Part shown: positions 53,278 to 61,768 of the stretch, one piece after another | Numbering within the stretch: the first letter of the stretch is position 1 | Layout of the letters: every line of letters begins with the position of its first letter | Origin: Gemmataceae bacterium | GTDB lineage: Bacteria; Planctomycetota; Planctomycetia; Gemmatales; Gemmataceae | Assembly (NCBI GenBank): GCA_019636445.1 | Contig: JAHBXO010000009.1 | Span: 62,001 to 126,000, forward strand | Length of the DNA stretch: 64,000 nt | Direction of reading: 5' to 3' | Position numbers and translations under genes: made by a program | Notes under the pieces: model-generated | Database searches by the model: none | The model's input: the letters and a program-made list of their open reading frames with translations, nothing else | Told to the model about the DNA's origin: nothing

Positions 53278-54461
53278 GGCAATTCGAGGGGCGAGCCGTC
53301 GATCCAGATTTCCAGGATGTTGAGATTGGCGTCAGTCACGAGCATGTCCGCGCGTTTGCGGGGCTCGAGGCTGCCGATCTCGCGGTCGAGGCCGAGGATC
53401 CGCGCCGGGGTCAAGCTCGCGCTTCGCACCACTTCGTGCAGCGGCGCGCCGGTCGCCTTGAGCATCGTGCGGACGCAATGGTCGAGGCCCATGACGCCGG
53501 AGGCGAGGGCCGAGCCGTCGAGCGTGACGCCGACGCCATCGCGCTTGCGAATGCGCTCGCCGCGGCCTTCGGGGCCGAACCAGTATTCGCCATCGGGCAG
53601 GTCCACCGCGCGCATCGAATCGGTCACGAGCGCGAGGCGGTCCGGCCCCTTGAATTTCCAGGCAATTCGCAGCAACGCGTTGTTCAGGTGCTTCCCGTCG
53701 GCAATCACTTCCGTCGATAGTTCGTTGTGGTAGAGCGTCGCTTCCATCACGCCGGCCCGCATCGGATAGGTTTGCTTCTGGCGGAGCCGGGCACGGTCCG
53801 ACATGGCGCAAAAGAGATGATCGACGTGCCGGGCGCCCCAATCGATCGCGGCTTCGACCTGCTCCATCGTCGCGAAACTGTGGCCGATGTTTACGTGGAT
53901 GCCCCGCTCGCAGCAGGCTCGCGTCAACGCCTCGGCATTCGGCAGTTCGGGCGCGATCGTCACCGTCAGTGGGAATGAATCATCAAAGCCGTCGAATGCG
54001 TCAACATGGATTGCGTCGGGGCTTTGGAATCCCGTCGTCGGGTGGCAGCCGCGCGCCTCCGGCGAGAAGTACGGTCCGTAGTGGTGGGCACCGACGATCC
54101 GCGCGCTGCCGGTTGATTCTTTGCGAAAGACCCGACAGAGTCCCAGAAACCGTGCCGTGTCGACTTCGTTCGCGACCGTGCTCGTTGGCGTCAACGAAGT
54201 GGTGCCGTGCTTCGCATGGGTCCGGCAGACCATGCGGAACGCTTCCGGTGTCAGGTCCATGAAATCGGCCCCGCCGCCGCCATGGACATGCAAATCCACG
54301 AATCCCGGCAGCAAGAACCGTCCTTCCAGATCGCGGACCTCGTCCGGCCTCGCTTCGAGTCGTTCGGCGATCCGCTCGCCATGAATTTGAAACCGTTCGA
54401 CGGACTCCAACCTGTCCGGGAAAACCACCGTCGCATTGCGGAATTCCACGATCCGATCCAT
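53274..54461 (-). CDS. nagA: N-acetylglucosamine-6-phosphate deacetylase
   Basis: 395 aa. Converts GlcNAc-6-P to GlcN-6-P in amino sugar recycling. FVDLHVHGGGGADFMD with His58/His60, HHYGPYFSPEARGCH, metal-site His in VNIGHSF and VDHLFCAMS, and catalytic Asp in LVTDSMRAVDLPDGEY. It is upstream of the methyltransferase by a 4-nt overlap. nagB is not in the window. The family fit is good though the first loop differs somewhat from E. coli NagA. Confidence 0.92.
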   Translation of the reverse strand: MDRIVEFRNATVVFPDRLESVERFQIHGERIAERLEARPDEVRDLEGRFLLPGFVDLHVHGGGGADFMDLTPEAFRMVCRTHAKHGTTSLTPTSTVANEVDTARFLGLCRVFRKESTGSARIVGAHHYGPYFSPEARGCHPTTGFQSPDAIHVDAFDGFDDSFPLTVTIAPELPNAEALTRACCERGIHVNIGHSFATMEQVEAAIDWGARHVDHLFCAMSDRARLRQKQTYPMRAGVMEATLYHNELSTEVIADGKHLNNALLRIAWKFKGPDRLALVTDSMRAVDLPDGEYWFGPEGRGERIRKRDGVGVTLDGSALASGVMGLDHCVRTMLKATGAPLHEVVRSASLTPARILGLDREIGSLEPRKRADMLVTDANLNILEIWIDGSPLELP

Positions 54462-54587
54462 CGCGATTCACCCGTCAAAACTGGAACGAACCCTACGACT
54501 CGCCGGCTTTCACGCCGTCGCACTCCGGTTACGGTAGTGTCCGGCGGCCGATTCCGCTAAAAAAAGGACAATCGGAGGATCGAATCG

Positions 54588-55430
54588 ATGGCAAGACGGG
54601 ACTTGAAGGGACTGCGACTGCTCGTGACGGGGGCCTCGCAGGGGATCGGCCGGGCGATCGCGGTGGAAGCGGCGAAGCGCGGATGCCGCGTGCTGGCATC
54701 GGCTCGATCCGGAGATTTACTGAACGAACTCGCGGGGGAGGTCCGTGCGGCCGGCGGCACGATCGAGACGATCACGTCCGACATTACGAAGCCGGCCGAC
54801 CGCCAGGCGATGGTGGACGCGGCGAACCGACACTTCGGCGGACTCGACGTTCTGGTCAACAACGCCGGCATCGGCGCGACCGGGCACTTCATGGATTCCG
54901 AGCCGCAGGTCCTGCGCGATATTTTCGAGACCAACTACTTCGCCGTCTGCGAACTGACGCGGCTGTTCCTTCCGGTCTTGAAACAAGGGACGACGCCGCA
55001 GATCGTGAACATCTCGTCGGTCGTTGCTCGGCGCGCCTATCCGGCCCGCTCGCTCTATTCGAGCAGCAAGTTCGCCCTCGCCGGGTGGAGCGAGGCGATC
55101 CGCGCCGAGCTGGCAAAGGACGGCATCGATGTGCTCGTCGTGAACCCGGGCCTGACGCAGACAAACTTCTCGAAGAATATGCTGGAGTCGAAGGCAAAGG
55201 TGTCGCTCGACCACAAGCGCGGCATGACTTCCGAGGAAGTCGCTGTCGCCACCCTCGATGCGATGCGAAAGGGCAAGAGCGAGATCACGCTCACGTTGCG
55301 GGGCAAGCTGCTGGTCTTCGTGACGCGGTTCTTCCCGTGGATCTTCGACATCTTCGCGAAGAAAAAAGTCCGCAAACTGTTCGCGGAGGAGATTGCGGCT
55401 CGGAAAGCCGCTACTTCTCGATCCGGATGA
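54588..55430 (+). CDS. Short-chain dehydrogenase/reductase
   Basis: 280 aa. Classical SDR: cofactor motif VTGASQGIGRAIA (~12-24), NNAG at ~90, catalytic Ser in VNISSVV, YSSSK with Tyr and Lys, and NPG. The C-terminal ~45 residues include a hydrophobic stretch (KLLVFVTRFFPWIFDIF) and basic tail, as in membrane-associated SDRs related to DltE or YqjQ types. The substrate is unknown. The 3' end overlaps the HlyD-like gene by 20 nt. Confidence 0.88.
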   Translation: MARRDLKGLRLLVTGASQGIGRAIAVEAAKRGCRVLASARSGDLLNELAGEVRAAGGTIETITSDITKPADRQAMVDAANRHFGGLDVLVNNAGIGATGHFMDSEPQVLRDIFETNYFAVCELTRLFLPVLKQGTTPQIVNISSVVARRAYPARSLYSSSKFALAGWSEAIRAELAKDGIDVLVVNPGLTQTNFSKNMLESKAKVSLDHKRGMTSEEVAVATLDAMRKGKSEITLTLRGKLLVFVTRFFPWIFDIFAKKKVRKLFAEEIAARKAATSRSG

Positions 55431-56463
55431 TCATCCTCTGGCCGATACGCAGGAGATCTTTCGACGGATCGAGGTCGATGATCGCCTCCGTTGTGCGCAC
55501 GTCGTTCATCTCCCCCGGCTCCAGGAGGATCGAACGTTTCTGCGCCACCCAACCGGCGACGGAACGCACGCGGCCCGTCCAAGTCGGCGAATCGGGCCGT
55601 GCATCATCGCGAATCGTCGCTTTCATCCCCTCGCGCACTCGTCCCATGGAAGCCTGATCCACTTCGGCGCGAACAATGATCTGCGAGGTCGGCGAAAAGA
55701 GGATCGTCGGCAGCGGCATGCCGGGCGCAAGCGCGGCACCGACGCCCGTGTTGATCCGCAGGATCGTCCCGTCGATCGGCGCGGTGAGCCGGCAATCGGC
55801 CACGGCCTTCTCGGCCCGCTCGAGAGCCACCTCAGCGGCCTCCTTCTTCGCGGCCAACGCCTTCAACTCGAGATTCGGGTCGAGTTTCTTCAGTTGTTCG
55901 AGCTGAAGTTGATCCGCCTCGATGAGCAGTTTCGCCGCCTGCACCTTCGCCGCGAAGGCGTCCACGTCGGCCGCGGTCACGTTCGAGGTCAGCTTCGCCT
56001 TGTCGCGGAGTTGATCGAGTTGTTTCTCGAGAGCCGTGACATCCGCCTTCGTCGCGGCGAGTTTCTTCTCCTGGAGCGCCACTTGATCGGGATGCTGCTT
56101 CGCGCGGACTTCGGCAACTTCCATCTCGGCATTCACGGCCTTGATCGCGGCGGCAGCCTCGCGCACGAGGCTCTTGTACGGCGCGTCGTCGATGCGCAGG
56201 ATCGGATCGCCGGCCTTCACACGGGCCCCTTCGCGCGCCGTCAGTTCGATGAGCCGGCCGGCCTGCAGCGGTTCCAACGAGATCACGGTGCCGTCGAAGT
56301 CGACGCGGCCATTACAGACGACGTCGAGGTCGGCGAGCGAGATCGTGTCGACCGGCTTGGGCTTCTCGCGTGTGAGCAGCCACGCGGGCACACCGATGGC
56401 GAGGACGAGGAGAATGATGCCGAGCCAGACGGCTGCGCCGGTGAACCGGGATTCGGATGCCAT
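55411..56463 (-). CDS. HlyD/DevB-type membrane fusion protein
   Basis: 350 aa. N-terminal membrane helix (AAVWLGIILLVLAIGVPAWLL). Barrel-sandwich half ~60-90 (GRLIELTAREGARVKAGDPILRID), a long coiled-coil hairpin ~95-205 (EMEVAEVRAKQH...ALEKQLDQL), and a C-terminal lipoyl/beta part (LTAPIDGTILRINTGVGAALAPGMPL). Periplasmic adaptor for an ABC exporter. It lies 12 nt after the DevC-like gene. No ATPase (DevA) gene follows; it must be elsewhere or the pair uses another ATPase. Confidence 0.88.
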   Translation of the reverse strand: MASESRFTGAAVWLGIILLVLAIGVPAWLLTREKPKPVDTISLADLDVVCNGRVDFDGTVISLEPLQAGRLIELTAREGARVKAGDPILRIDDAPYKSLVREAAAAIKAVNAEMEVAEVRAKQHPDQVALQEKKLAATKADVTALEKQLDQLRDKAKLTSNVTAADVDAFAAKVQAAKLLIEADQLQLEQLKKLDPNLELKALAAKKEAAEVALERAEKAVADCRLTAPIDGTILRINTGVGAALAPGMPLPTILFSPTSQIIVRAEVDQASMGRVREGMKATIRDDARPDSPTWTGRVRSVAGWVAQKRSILLEPGEMNDVRTTEAIIDLDPSKDLLRIGQRMIIRIEK

Positions 56464-56475
56464 ACGGATGCTCCG

Positions 56476-57612
56476 CTAGCGGAGGTTATGGGCGGGGTCG
56501 ACGTTCTGGAAGGACCGCAGGGCGGCGAGGCCGGAGGCGATCGCCATGAGCATGGTCACGACGACGGCGACCGTGATGACGATCGGGTGCAGGCGGACCT
56601 GCGTGCCGAGGCTGCCGGCGATCTGCGCGAGCAGTAGCGACACCGGGATCGCGATCAGGATGCCAAACAGACCGACCCAGAAGGATTGTTCGAGGACGGA
56701 CAGTTGCAGCCGCCAGCGCGGGATGCCCATTGCCCGGAGCGTGGAGTATTCGCGAAGGGAGGCGACGGTCGCGGCGTAGAGCGTCTGGCTGGTGACAACG
56801 GCGCCGACGAGAAGGCCAAGGAGTGCGGTGAATCCGAGTGCGATGCCGGCCTTCGTGGTGGTCAGCCAGTGGATGCGCGAGCGCCACGAGAAGTCGTCGG
56901 CGGTGAAGGCACTCATCTGAATGTAGCTTTGCAGTCGATGGGCGACGCGCTGGGCGTCTTCTTCCGTGGCGCATTTCGCGACGATGTAGGACGCTTCGCC
57001 GGGAAAGTATTTCAGCAGCAAACGGGCGGTCTCGTTGGAACAGAAAACGTATGGTCCGCCGAGGCTTTTGTATCCGCGCACGAGTCCGACCACTTTCACC
57101 CGGATGCCGAGCACGTCGGCGTAGTCGCCGATGCCGGACAGGTTCAGCCGGCCCAGTTCGGATTCGTCGACGGCCACGGTGTAAGGCTCGTTCAGCTTCG
57201 ACATCAAATCCGGTTGCTCGCGAAGCCCCTCGACGGCAGCGAGCGATTGTGGCGTCAGTGCCGAACCGACGACAGTACACGCTTCCGGCGTGGACGGGTT
57301 GCGGCTGTCGGTCAGGCGAATCCAAAGCGAGAAACCGATCATCGCCGGCTCGGCTCGCTCAACCTCGGGTTGGGCGAGCACGCGCGTGATCCAGCGTTCA
57401 GGGAGCGGACGGCCGAGGTCCACGCTGCGCACGCCGGGGTAGCCAACCCAAAGAGTAGCGTTCGACTTGTCCACGGGCAGCGACATCATCGCGAGCAGAC
57501 CGATCACAAGGCCGCCCTGCACGGCGATGAGCACGGCCGAGAACGCCACGGCGAGAATCGCCGGCAGAAACCGGCTGCGCTCGAACCAGATCGTGGTAAG
57601 GGAGTAGCTCAT
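56476..57612 (-). CDS. DevC/FtsX-like ABC transporter permease
   Basis: 378 aa from ATG at 57612 with AGGAG 7 nt upstream. FtsX/MacB-like layout: first helix ILAVAFSAVLIAVQGGLVIGLLAMM, a large outer MacB-PCD domain (~45-250), then three C-terminal helices around TALLGLLVGAVVTSQTLYAATVASLREYSTLRAMGIPRWRLQ. It pairs with the HlyD-like gene 12 nt downstream as in DevBCA exporters; the ATPase is missing from the window. Confidence 0.88.
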   Translation of the reverse strand: MSYSLTTIWFERSRFLPAILAVAFSAVLIAVQGGLVIGLLAMMSLPVDKSNATLWVGYPGVRSVDLGRPLPERWITRVLAQPEVERAEPAMIGFSLWIRLTDSRNPSTPEACTVVGSALTPQSLAAVEGLREQPDLMSKLNEPYTVAVDESELGRLNLSGIGDYADVLGIRVKVVGLVRGYKSLGGPYVFCSNETARLLLKYFPGEASYIVAKCATEEDAQRVAHRLQSYIQMSAFTADDFSWRSRIHWLTTTKAGIALGFTALLGLLVGAVVTSQTLYAATVASLREYSTLRAMGIPRWRLQLSVLEQSFWVGLFGILIAIPVSLLLAQIAGSLGTQVRLHPIVITVAVVVTMLMAIASGLAALRSFQNVDPAHNLR

Positions 57613-57716
57613 CGCTACTCCTAGCATCGCAGAAAAGGGATCGCGAGCAACCGGGGAAACGCCGACGACCCCCGCAACCGGGGTGGATGCGGGAAACCGT
57701 GGCGGATCCGCGGGGT

Positions 57717-58694
57717 TTACCGCGTCGGGGGTTTGCGCGGGCGCGGTGTATCATCTTCGTAGGCCGCAACGATCTTCGCCACGATCGGATTCCGCACGAT
57801 ATCGGCTTCGTCGAGGTGGATGATGGAGACCCCTTCGACGTCCCGTAATCGCTGTACGGCGTCGGCGAGGCCGCTCTTGATCGTCTTCGGCAGGTCCACC
57901 TGCGTCATGTCGCCCGTCACCACGACCTTCGACCCGTGTCCCATGCGAGTCAGGAACATCTTCATCTGCGCTGTCGATGCGTTTTGTCCTTCGTCGAGGA
58001 TGATGCATGCTCCGTTCAAGGTCCGACCCCGCATGTACGCCAGCGGGACGATCTCGATGATGTCGTGGTCCATGTACTTCCGCACGGCGTCCGGGTCCAT
58101 GATGTCGTTGAGCGAATCAAACAGCGGCCGGAGATACGGATTGATTTTCTGGACCAGATCGCCGGGGAGAAAGCCGAGGCGTTCGCCGGCCTCGACGGCG
58201 GGGCGGACGAGAACGATTTTCTTCACGGTATTGGAGCGGAGCAGGCTGACGGCCCAACCGACGGCGAGGTACGTCTTGCCGGTGCCGGCGGGGCCGACGC
58301 AGAGGACGACGTCGTTGGTCTTCATCGCCTGCACGTAGCGACCTTGACCGTCGGTGCGCGGGCGCATGTACTTGCCGGTGTCGGTGACGGCGAGGCTCGT
58401 CGACCCGCCGCGCACGTCGCTGCCGCGGATGACCTCGAGAACGGTGCGCACGTCTTCGGCGGTGAGTTTGCCGGATTTGCGCAGCACGAGGCGCAGTTGT
58501 TGGAAGGTGCGTTCGGCCTGCTCGGCACCGTCGGCGGAGCCGTCGATTTGGATCGTGTCGCCGCGCGCGACGATCCGCACGCCGAGGGCGTCGCGGATGA
58601 GGCGCAGGAAGCCGTCGCGCGGCCCGAACAGGATCATCGCTTCGTCGCGACTGTCGAGCGTGAGGGTGCGGGTCTCGGGCATGGGTTGGCTCAT
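57717..58694 (-). CDS. PhoH-like ATPase
   Basis: 325 aa. PhoH/YbeZ type: N-terminal KH-like part (FGPRDGFLRLIRDALGVRIVARGDTIQIDG), Walker A GPAGTGKT (~134-141), Walker B CIILDEGQNASTAQMKMFLTRMG, and GDMTQVDLPK. An ATPase/RNA-metabolism related protein, usually near ybeY; ybeY is not adjacent here. It follows cdsA by 39 nt, probably in the purA-uppS-cdsA-phoH run. ATG at 58682 is an alternative start. Confidence 0.9.
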   Translation of the reverse strand: MSQPMPETRTLTLDSRDEAMILFGPRDGFLRLIRDALGVRIVARGDTIQIDGSADGAEQAERTFQQLRLVLRKSGKLTAEDVRTVLEVIRGSDVRGGSTSLAVTDTGKYMRPRTDGQGRYVQAMKTNDVVLCVGPAGTGKTYLAVGWAVSLLRSNTVKKIVLVRPAVEAGERLGFLPGDLVQKINPYLRPLFDSLNDIMDPDAVRKYMDHDIIEIVPLAYMRGRTLNGACIILDEGQNASTAQMKMFLTRMGHGSKVVVTGDMTQVDLPKTIKSGLADAVQRLRDVEGVSIIHLDEADIVRNPIVAKIVAAYEDDTPRPRKPPTR

Positions 58695-58733
58695 TCGGTG
58701 TTCGGGGAGGGACAGCCGGCGCGGAGGAAGGTT

Positions 58734-59573
58734 CTACCAGACGAGTATGAAATACGCGACCGGGGCGGAATAGAGGATGGAATCGACGACGTCGAGGATG
58801 CCGCCGAAGCCGGGCACGGTGGCGGAGGCATCCTTGGTGTGGCAATCCCGTTTGAACAGGGATTCGACCAGGTCGCCGAAGACGCCGGCGAGTCCGACGG
58901 CGCCCCCGAAGGCGAGGGCGTGGCCGAGACCGGATGCGAAGAGGCCGGGCATGCCGAAGTGGAAACCGAATGCGGTTCCGACGGCGGCGAGCATCCCACC
59001 GGCGAAGCCCTCCCAGGTCTTTTTTGGCGAGAGCAGCGGTGTGAATTTGTGCCGGCCGATCGCCATGCCCGTGAGAAGCGCGAAGATATCGCCGACCTTC
59101 GGGACGAAGATCGCGGCAGCGAGGGCTGCACCGGCGTGGTGCGGCAGCCATCGCAACTGGACGAGGTACGATGGCATCAAGCCGAGGTAGACGAAGAACA
59201 GCAGGGCGTGCGCGATCCGCGCCGTCGCCCGGCCGTCGCCGGTATACGTCAGCACTTCGAATAGCATCGTCACGGTCGCGGAGAAGGCGAACGCGCCGAA
59301 GACCGGCTGCCACGGCGAGGCGAACGGGATTCCGGAAAGGGGTGGCAGCCAGTTCGCCGCGAGAATGATGGGCACGCAGCAACCGACGGCGGCGGCGGGC
59401 GGGCGATCCGACGCTGGCATCATCCGCCAGAGTTCGCGTGCGCCGGACCAGCCGAGCGCGAGTACCGCGGCGAGCAGGAACGGCGCATGCGGGAGGAAAT
59501 ACGCATCGCCGACGAGGATACCGGTGACGGCCAGAACGAGGATCGTGCCAACGAGAACGCGCGTGCGGAGCAT
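58734..59573 (-). CDS. cdsA: Phosphatidate cytidylyltransferase
   Basis: 279 aa, polytopic. Makes CDP-diacylglycerol for phospholipid synthesis. C-terminal signature ESLFKRDCHTKDASATVPGFGGILDVVDSIL keeps KR...KD and the terminal acidic residues, with FGGILDVVD replacing the more usual HGG...DR, as in planctomycete forms. Helices include TRVLVGTILVLAVTGILVGDAYFL and VFGAFAFSATVTMLFEVL. Start 3 nt before the uppS stop, so the two are coupled. Confidence 0.9.
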   Translation of the reverse strand: MLRTRVLVGTILVLAVTGILVGDAYFLPHAPFLLAAVLALGWSGARELWRMMPASDRPPAAAVGCCVPIILAANWLPPLSGIPFASPWQPVFGAFAFSATVTMLFEVLTYTGDGRATARIAHALLFFVYLGLMPSYLVQLRWLPHHAGAALAAAIFVPKVGDIFALLTGMAIGRHKFTPLLSPKKTWEGFAGGMLAAVGTAFGFHFGMPGLFASGLGHALAFGGAVGLAGVFGDLVESLFKRDCHTKDASATVPGFGGILDVVDSILYSAPVAYFILVW

Positions 59574-59576
59574 CGG

Positions 59577-60353
59577 CTAGACGGCTCCCTTCACGGGCGC
59601 GAGGCCCCCGAAGCGGCGCTCGCGGTCGGCGAAGTCGCGCAGGGCGTCGTGCAGCGTGGCCGCCGTGAAATCGGGCCAGCATGTCGGAGTCACCCAAAGT
59701 TCCGCGTAGGAGATCTGCCAGAGCAGGAAGTTGCTGATCCGCATCTCACCGGCCGTTCGCACCAGCAGATCCGGCGCGGGCATTCCCGAGGTGTACAGCG
59801 ATTCCTCGATGGTCGTTTCCTCGATGGTGTCCGGATTCAAGGAATCTTCTCGGACTCGCCGGGCGATCGCGCGCACGGCGTCGACCAGTTCCGTCCGCCC
59901 GCCATAGTTGATCGCGAGGCAGAGTGTCAGCCCGGTGTTGGCTTGGCTGATCGCGATGTTCGTGTCCATTTCCGCTTGCACGTCGGCGGCGATGCCGTCG
60001 CGTCGGCCGATGATCGTGAAACGGATGTTTTCCCGTACGATCCGTTCGCGTTCGCTCAGAAGGTATTGTTTCAGGATGCCCATCAGCACTTCAACTTCGG
60101 CCGGCGGGCGCTTCCAGTTCTCGACACTGAAGCAGTAGAGCGTGAGTTGTCCAAGGCCCAGGCGACAGGCTTCGTCGACGATGTCGCGGACGACCTGTGT
60201 TCCGCGAACGTGGCCGAACGCGCGCGGCTCACCGCGTTCGACCGCCCACCGGCCATTGCCGTCCATGATGATCGCGATGTGCCGCGGTAGGCGCTCCGGG
60301 TCGAGACCCACGGAGCGGCAATAGGCGGCGGCTTCTGCGACTGTGAATGGCAC
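59577..60353 (-). CDS. uppS: Undecaprenyl diphosphate synthase (isoprenyl transferase)
   Basis: 258 aa. Makes the C55 lipid carrier for cell-wall and polysaccharide synthesis. IAIIMDGNGRWA with the catalytic Asp31, FGHVRGTQVVRDIVDEAC, LTLYCFSVENWKRP and the C-terminal VRTAGEMRISNFLLWQISYAELWVTP all match cis-prenyltransferases. It follows purA by 9 nt and precedes cdsA by 3 nt. Confidence 0.96.
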   Translation of the reverse strand: MPFTVAEAAAYCRSVGLDPERLPRHIAIIMDGNGRWAVERGEPRAFGHVRGTQVVRDIVDEACRLGLGQLTLYCFSVENWKRPPAEVEVLMGILKQYLLSERERIVRENIRFTIIGRRDGIAADVQAEMDTNIAISQANTGLTLCLAINYGGRTELVDAVRAIARRVREDSLNPDTIEETTIEESLYTSGMPAPDLLVRTAGEMRISNFLLWQISYAELWVTPTCWPDFTAATLHDALRDFADRERRFGGLAPVKGAV

Positions 60354-60362
60354 GGGGGGATT

Positions 60363-61649
60363 TTAGGGAACGATCGTCTGGTCGCGATCCGGTCCGACGG
60401 AAACAAAGGCGACTTTCTTGCCGATGATCTCGGCGATGCGGTCGACGTAGTTGCGGGCGGCCGCTGGGAGGTCGGCGAGCTTGCGGGCTTTCGTCAGGTC
60501 TTCGCTCCAGCCCGGCAGCGTCTCCAGCACCGGCTTGCAACGTTCGAGGCGGAACGAATCGCTCGGGAAGTGCGTGATCCGTTCACCGTCGAGTTCGTAG
60601 GCCGTGCAGATCTTCAGTTCCTTCAAGCCACTGAGTACGTCGAGAAGCATGATCGAGATGACATCCACGTCGGCGAGTGTGGCGCTGTAGCGGGCGGCGA
60701 CGGCGTCGAACCAGCCGACGCGGCGTGGGCGGCCGGTGACGGTGCCGAATTCGCGGCCGATGGTGCGGATGCGATTGCCGATGCCGTCGGGTCCGTCATC
60801 GAGTTCGGTGGGGAAGGGGCCGCGACCGACGCGGGTGGTGTACGCCTTGAGAATGCCGATGATGCGCGAAACGGCGCGGGCGGGCACGCCGCTGCCGGGC
60901 CAGATCCCCGACGGCAAGCTACTGGAACTGGTCACGTAGGGAAACGTGCCATGATCGATGTCCAAGAGGCTGCCCTGCGCGGCCTCGAAAAGGATGTTCT
61001 TGCCCGCCGCAAGGGCGTCGTTGAGCAGCTTCGGCGTGTCGGCGACGTGGGGTTTGAGAAACTCGGCGTAGCCGAGATATTCGTCGCAGAGTTGGTTGGC
61101 GTCGAACGCCTTCGCACCGTTGCCGAACGCGGCGAGGATGCGGTTCTTGAACGGCACGATGTAGTTCAATCGCTCCCGAAGGTGCTTTGGGTGCAGGAGT
61201 TCGCCAACACGGACACCGAAGCGCCGGCCGACCTTGTCCTGGTAACAGGGGCCGATACCGCGGCCTGTGGTGCCGATTTTGTTTTCGCCTTCGACCTCGG
61301 CAAGCCGCTCTTCTTCCATGTGGTAGGGGAAGATCGTGTGGGCATGTTCGCTTACGACGAGATTGTCGCCGACGCTCACACCGCCGGCGCGGAGTTTCTC
61401 GACTTCCTCGATGAAGCGCGGCGGATAGACGACGACGCCGTTGCCGATGACGGACTTCACACGCGGCTTGAGGACGCCCGTGGGCAGCAGCGAGAGGGCG
61501 AACTTGCGGTCGCCCCAGACGACGGTGTGCCCGGCGTTCGCGCCGCCGTTGTAGCGCACGACGAAGTCGTGCTTGTCGCCGAGGATGTCGACGATCTTCC
61601 CCTTCGCTTCGTCGCCCCACTGCAGGCCGACCACACACGTCGCAGGCAT
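60363..61649 (-). CDS. purA: Adenylosuccinate synthetase
   Basis: 428 aa, family length. GTP-dependent conversion of IMP plus aspartate to adenylosuccinate in AMP synthesis. The start at 61649 gives MPATCVVGLQWGDEAKGKIVD, the canonical PurA P-loop (GDEAKGK); an upstream extension is not coding-like. Also GGANAGHTVVW, GTTGRGIGPCYQDKVGR and a C-terminal RRVGWFDAVAARY. Divergent from the secreted hydrolase. Confidence 0.97.
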   Translation of the reverse strand: MPATCVVGLQWGDEAKGKIVDILGDKHDFVVRYNGGANAGHTVVWGDRKFALSLLPTGVLKPRVKSVIGNGVVVYPPRFIEEVEKLRAGGVSVGDNLVVSEHAHTIFPYHMEEERLAEVEGENKIGTTGRGIGPCYQDKVGRRFGVRVGELLHPKHLRERLNYIVPFKNRILAAFGNGAKAFDANQLCDEYLGYAEFLKPHVADTPKLLNDALAAGKNILFEAAQGSLLDIDHGTFPYVTSSSSLPSGIWPGSGVPARAVSRIIGILKAYTTRVGRGPFPTELDDGPDGIGNRIRTIGREFGTVTGRPRRVGWFDAVAARYSATLADVDVISIMLLDVLSGLKELKICTAYELDGERITHFPSDSFRLERCKPVLETLPGWSEDLTKARKLADLPAAARNYVDRIAEIIGKKVAFVSVGPDRDQTIVP

Positions 61650-61768
61650 GACTTCGATCCGATCCGCTGAGAGGTCTTCAATTCCCTTCAACACCGTAGG
61701 GCGACGGAACGAGTTAGGCAAGGGAATGGAAACGTCTATAACGTAAGAATCCCACCCCGGAGCCACTC

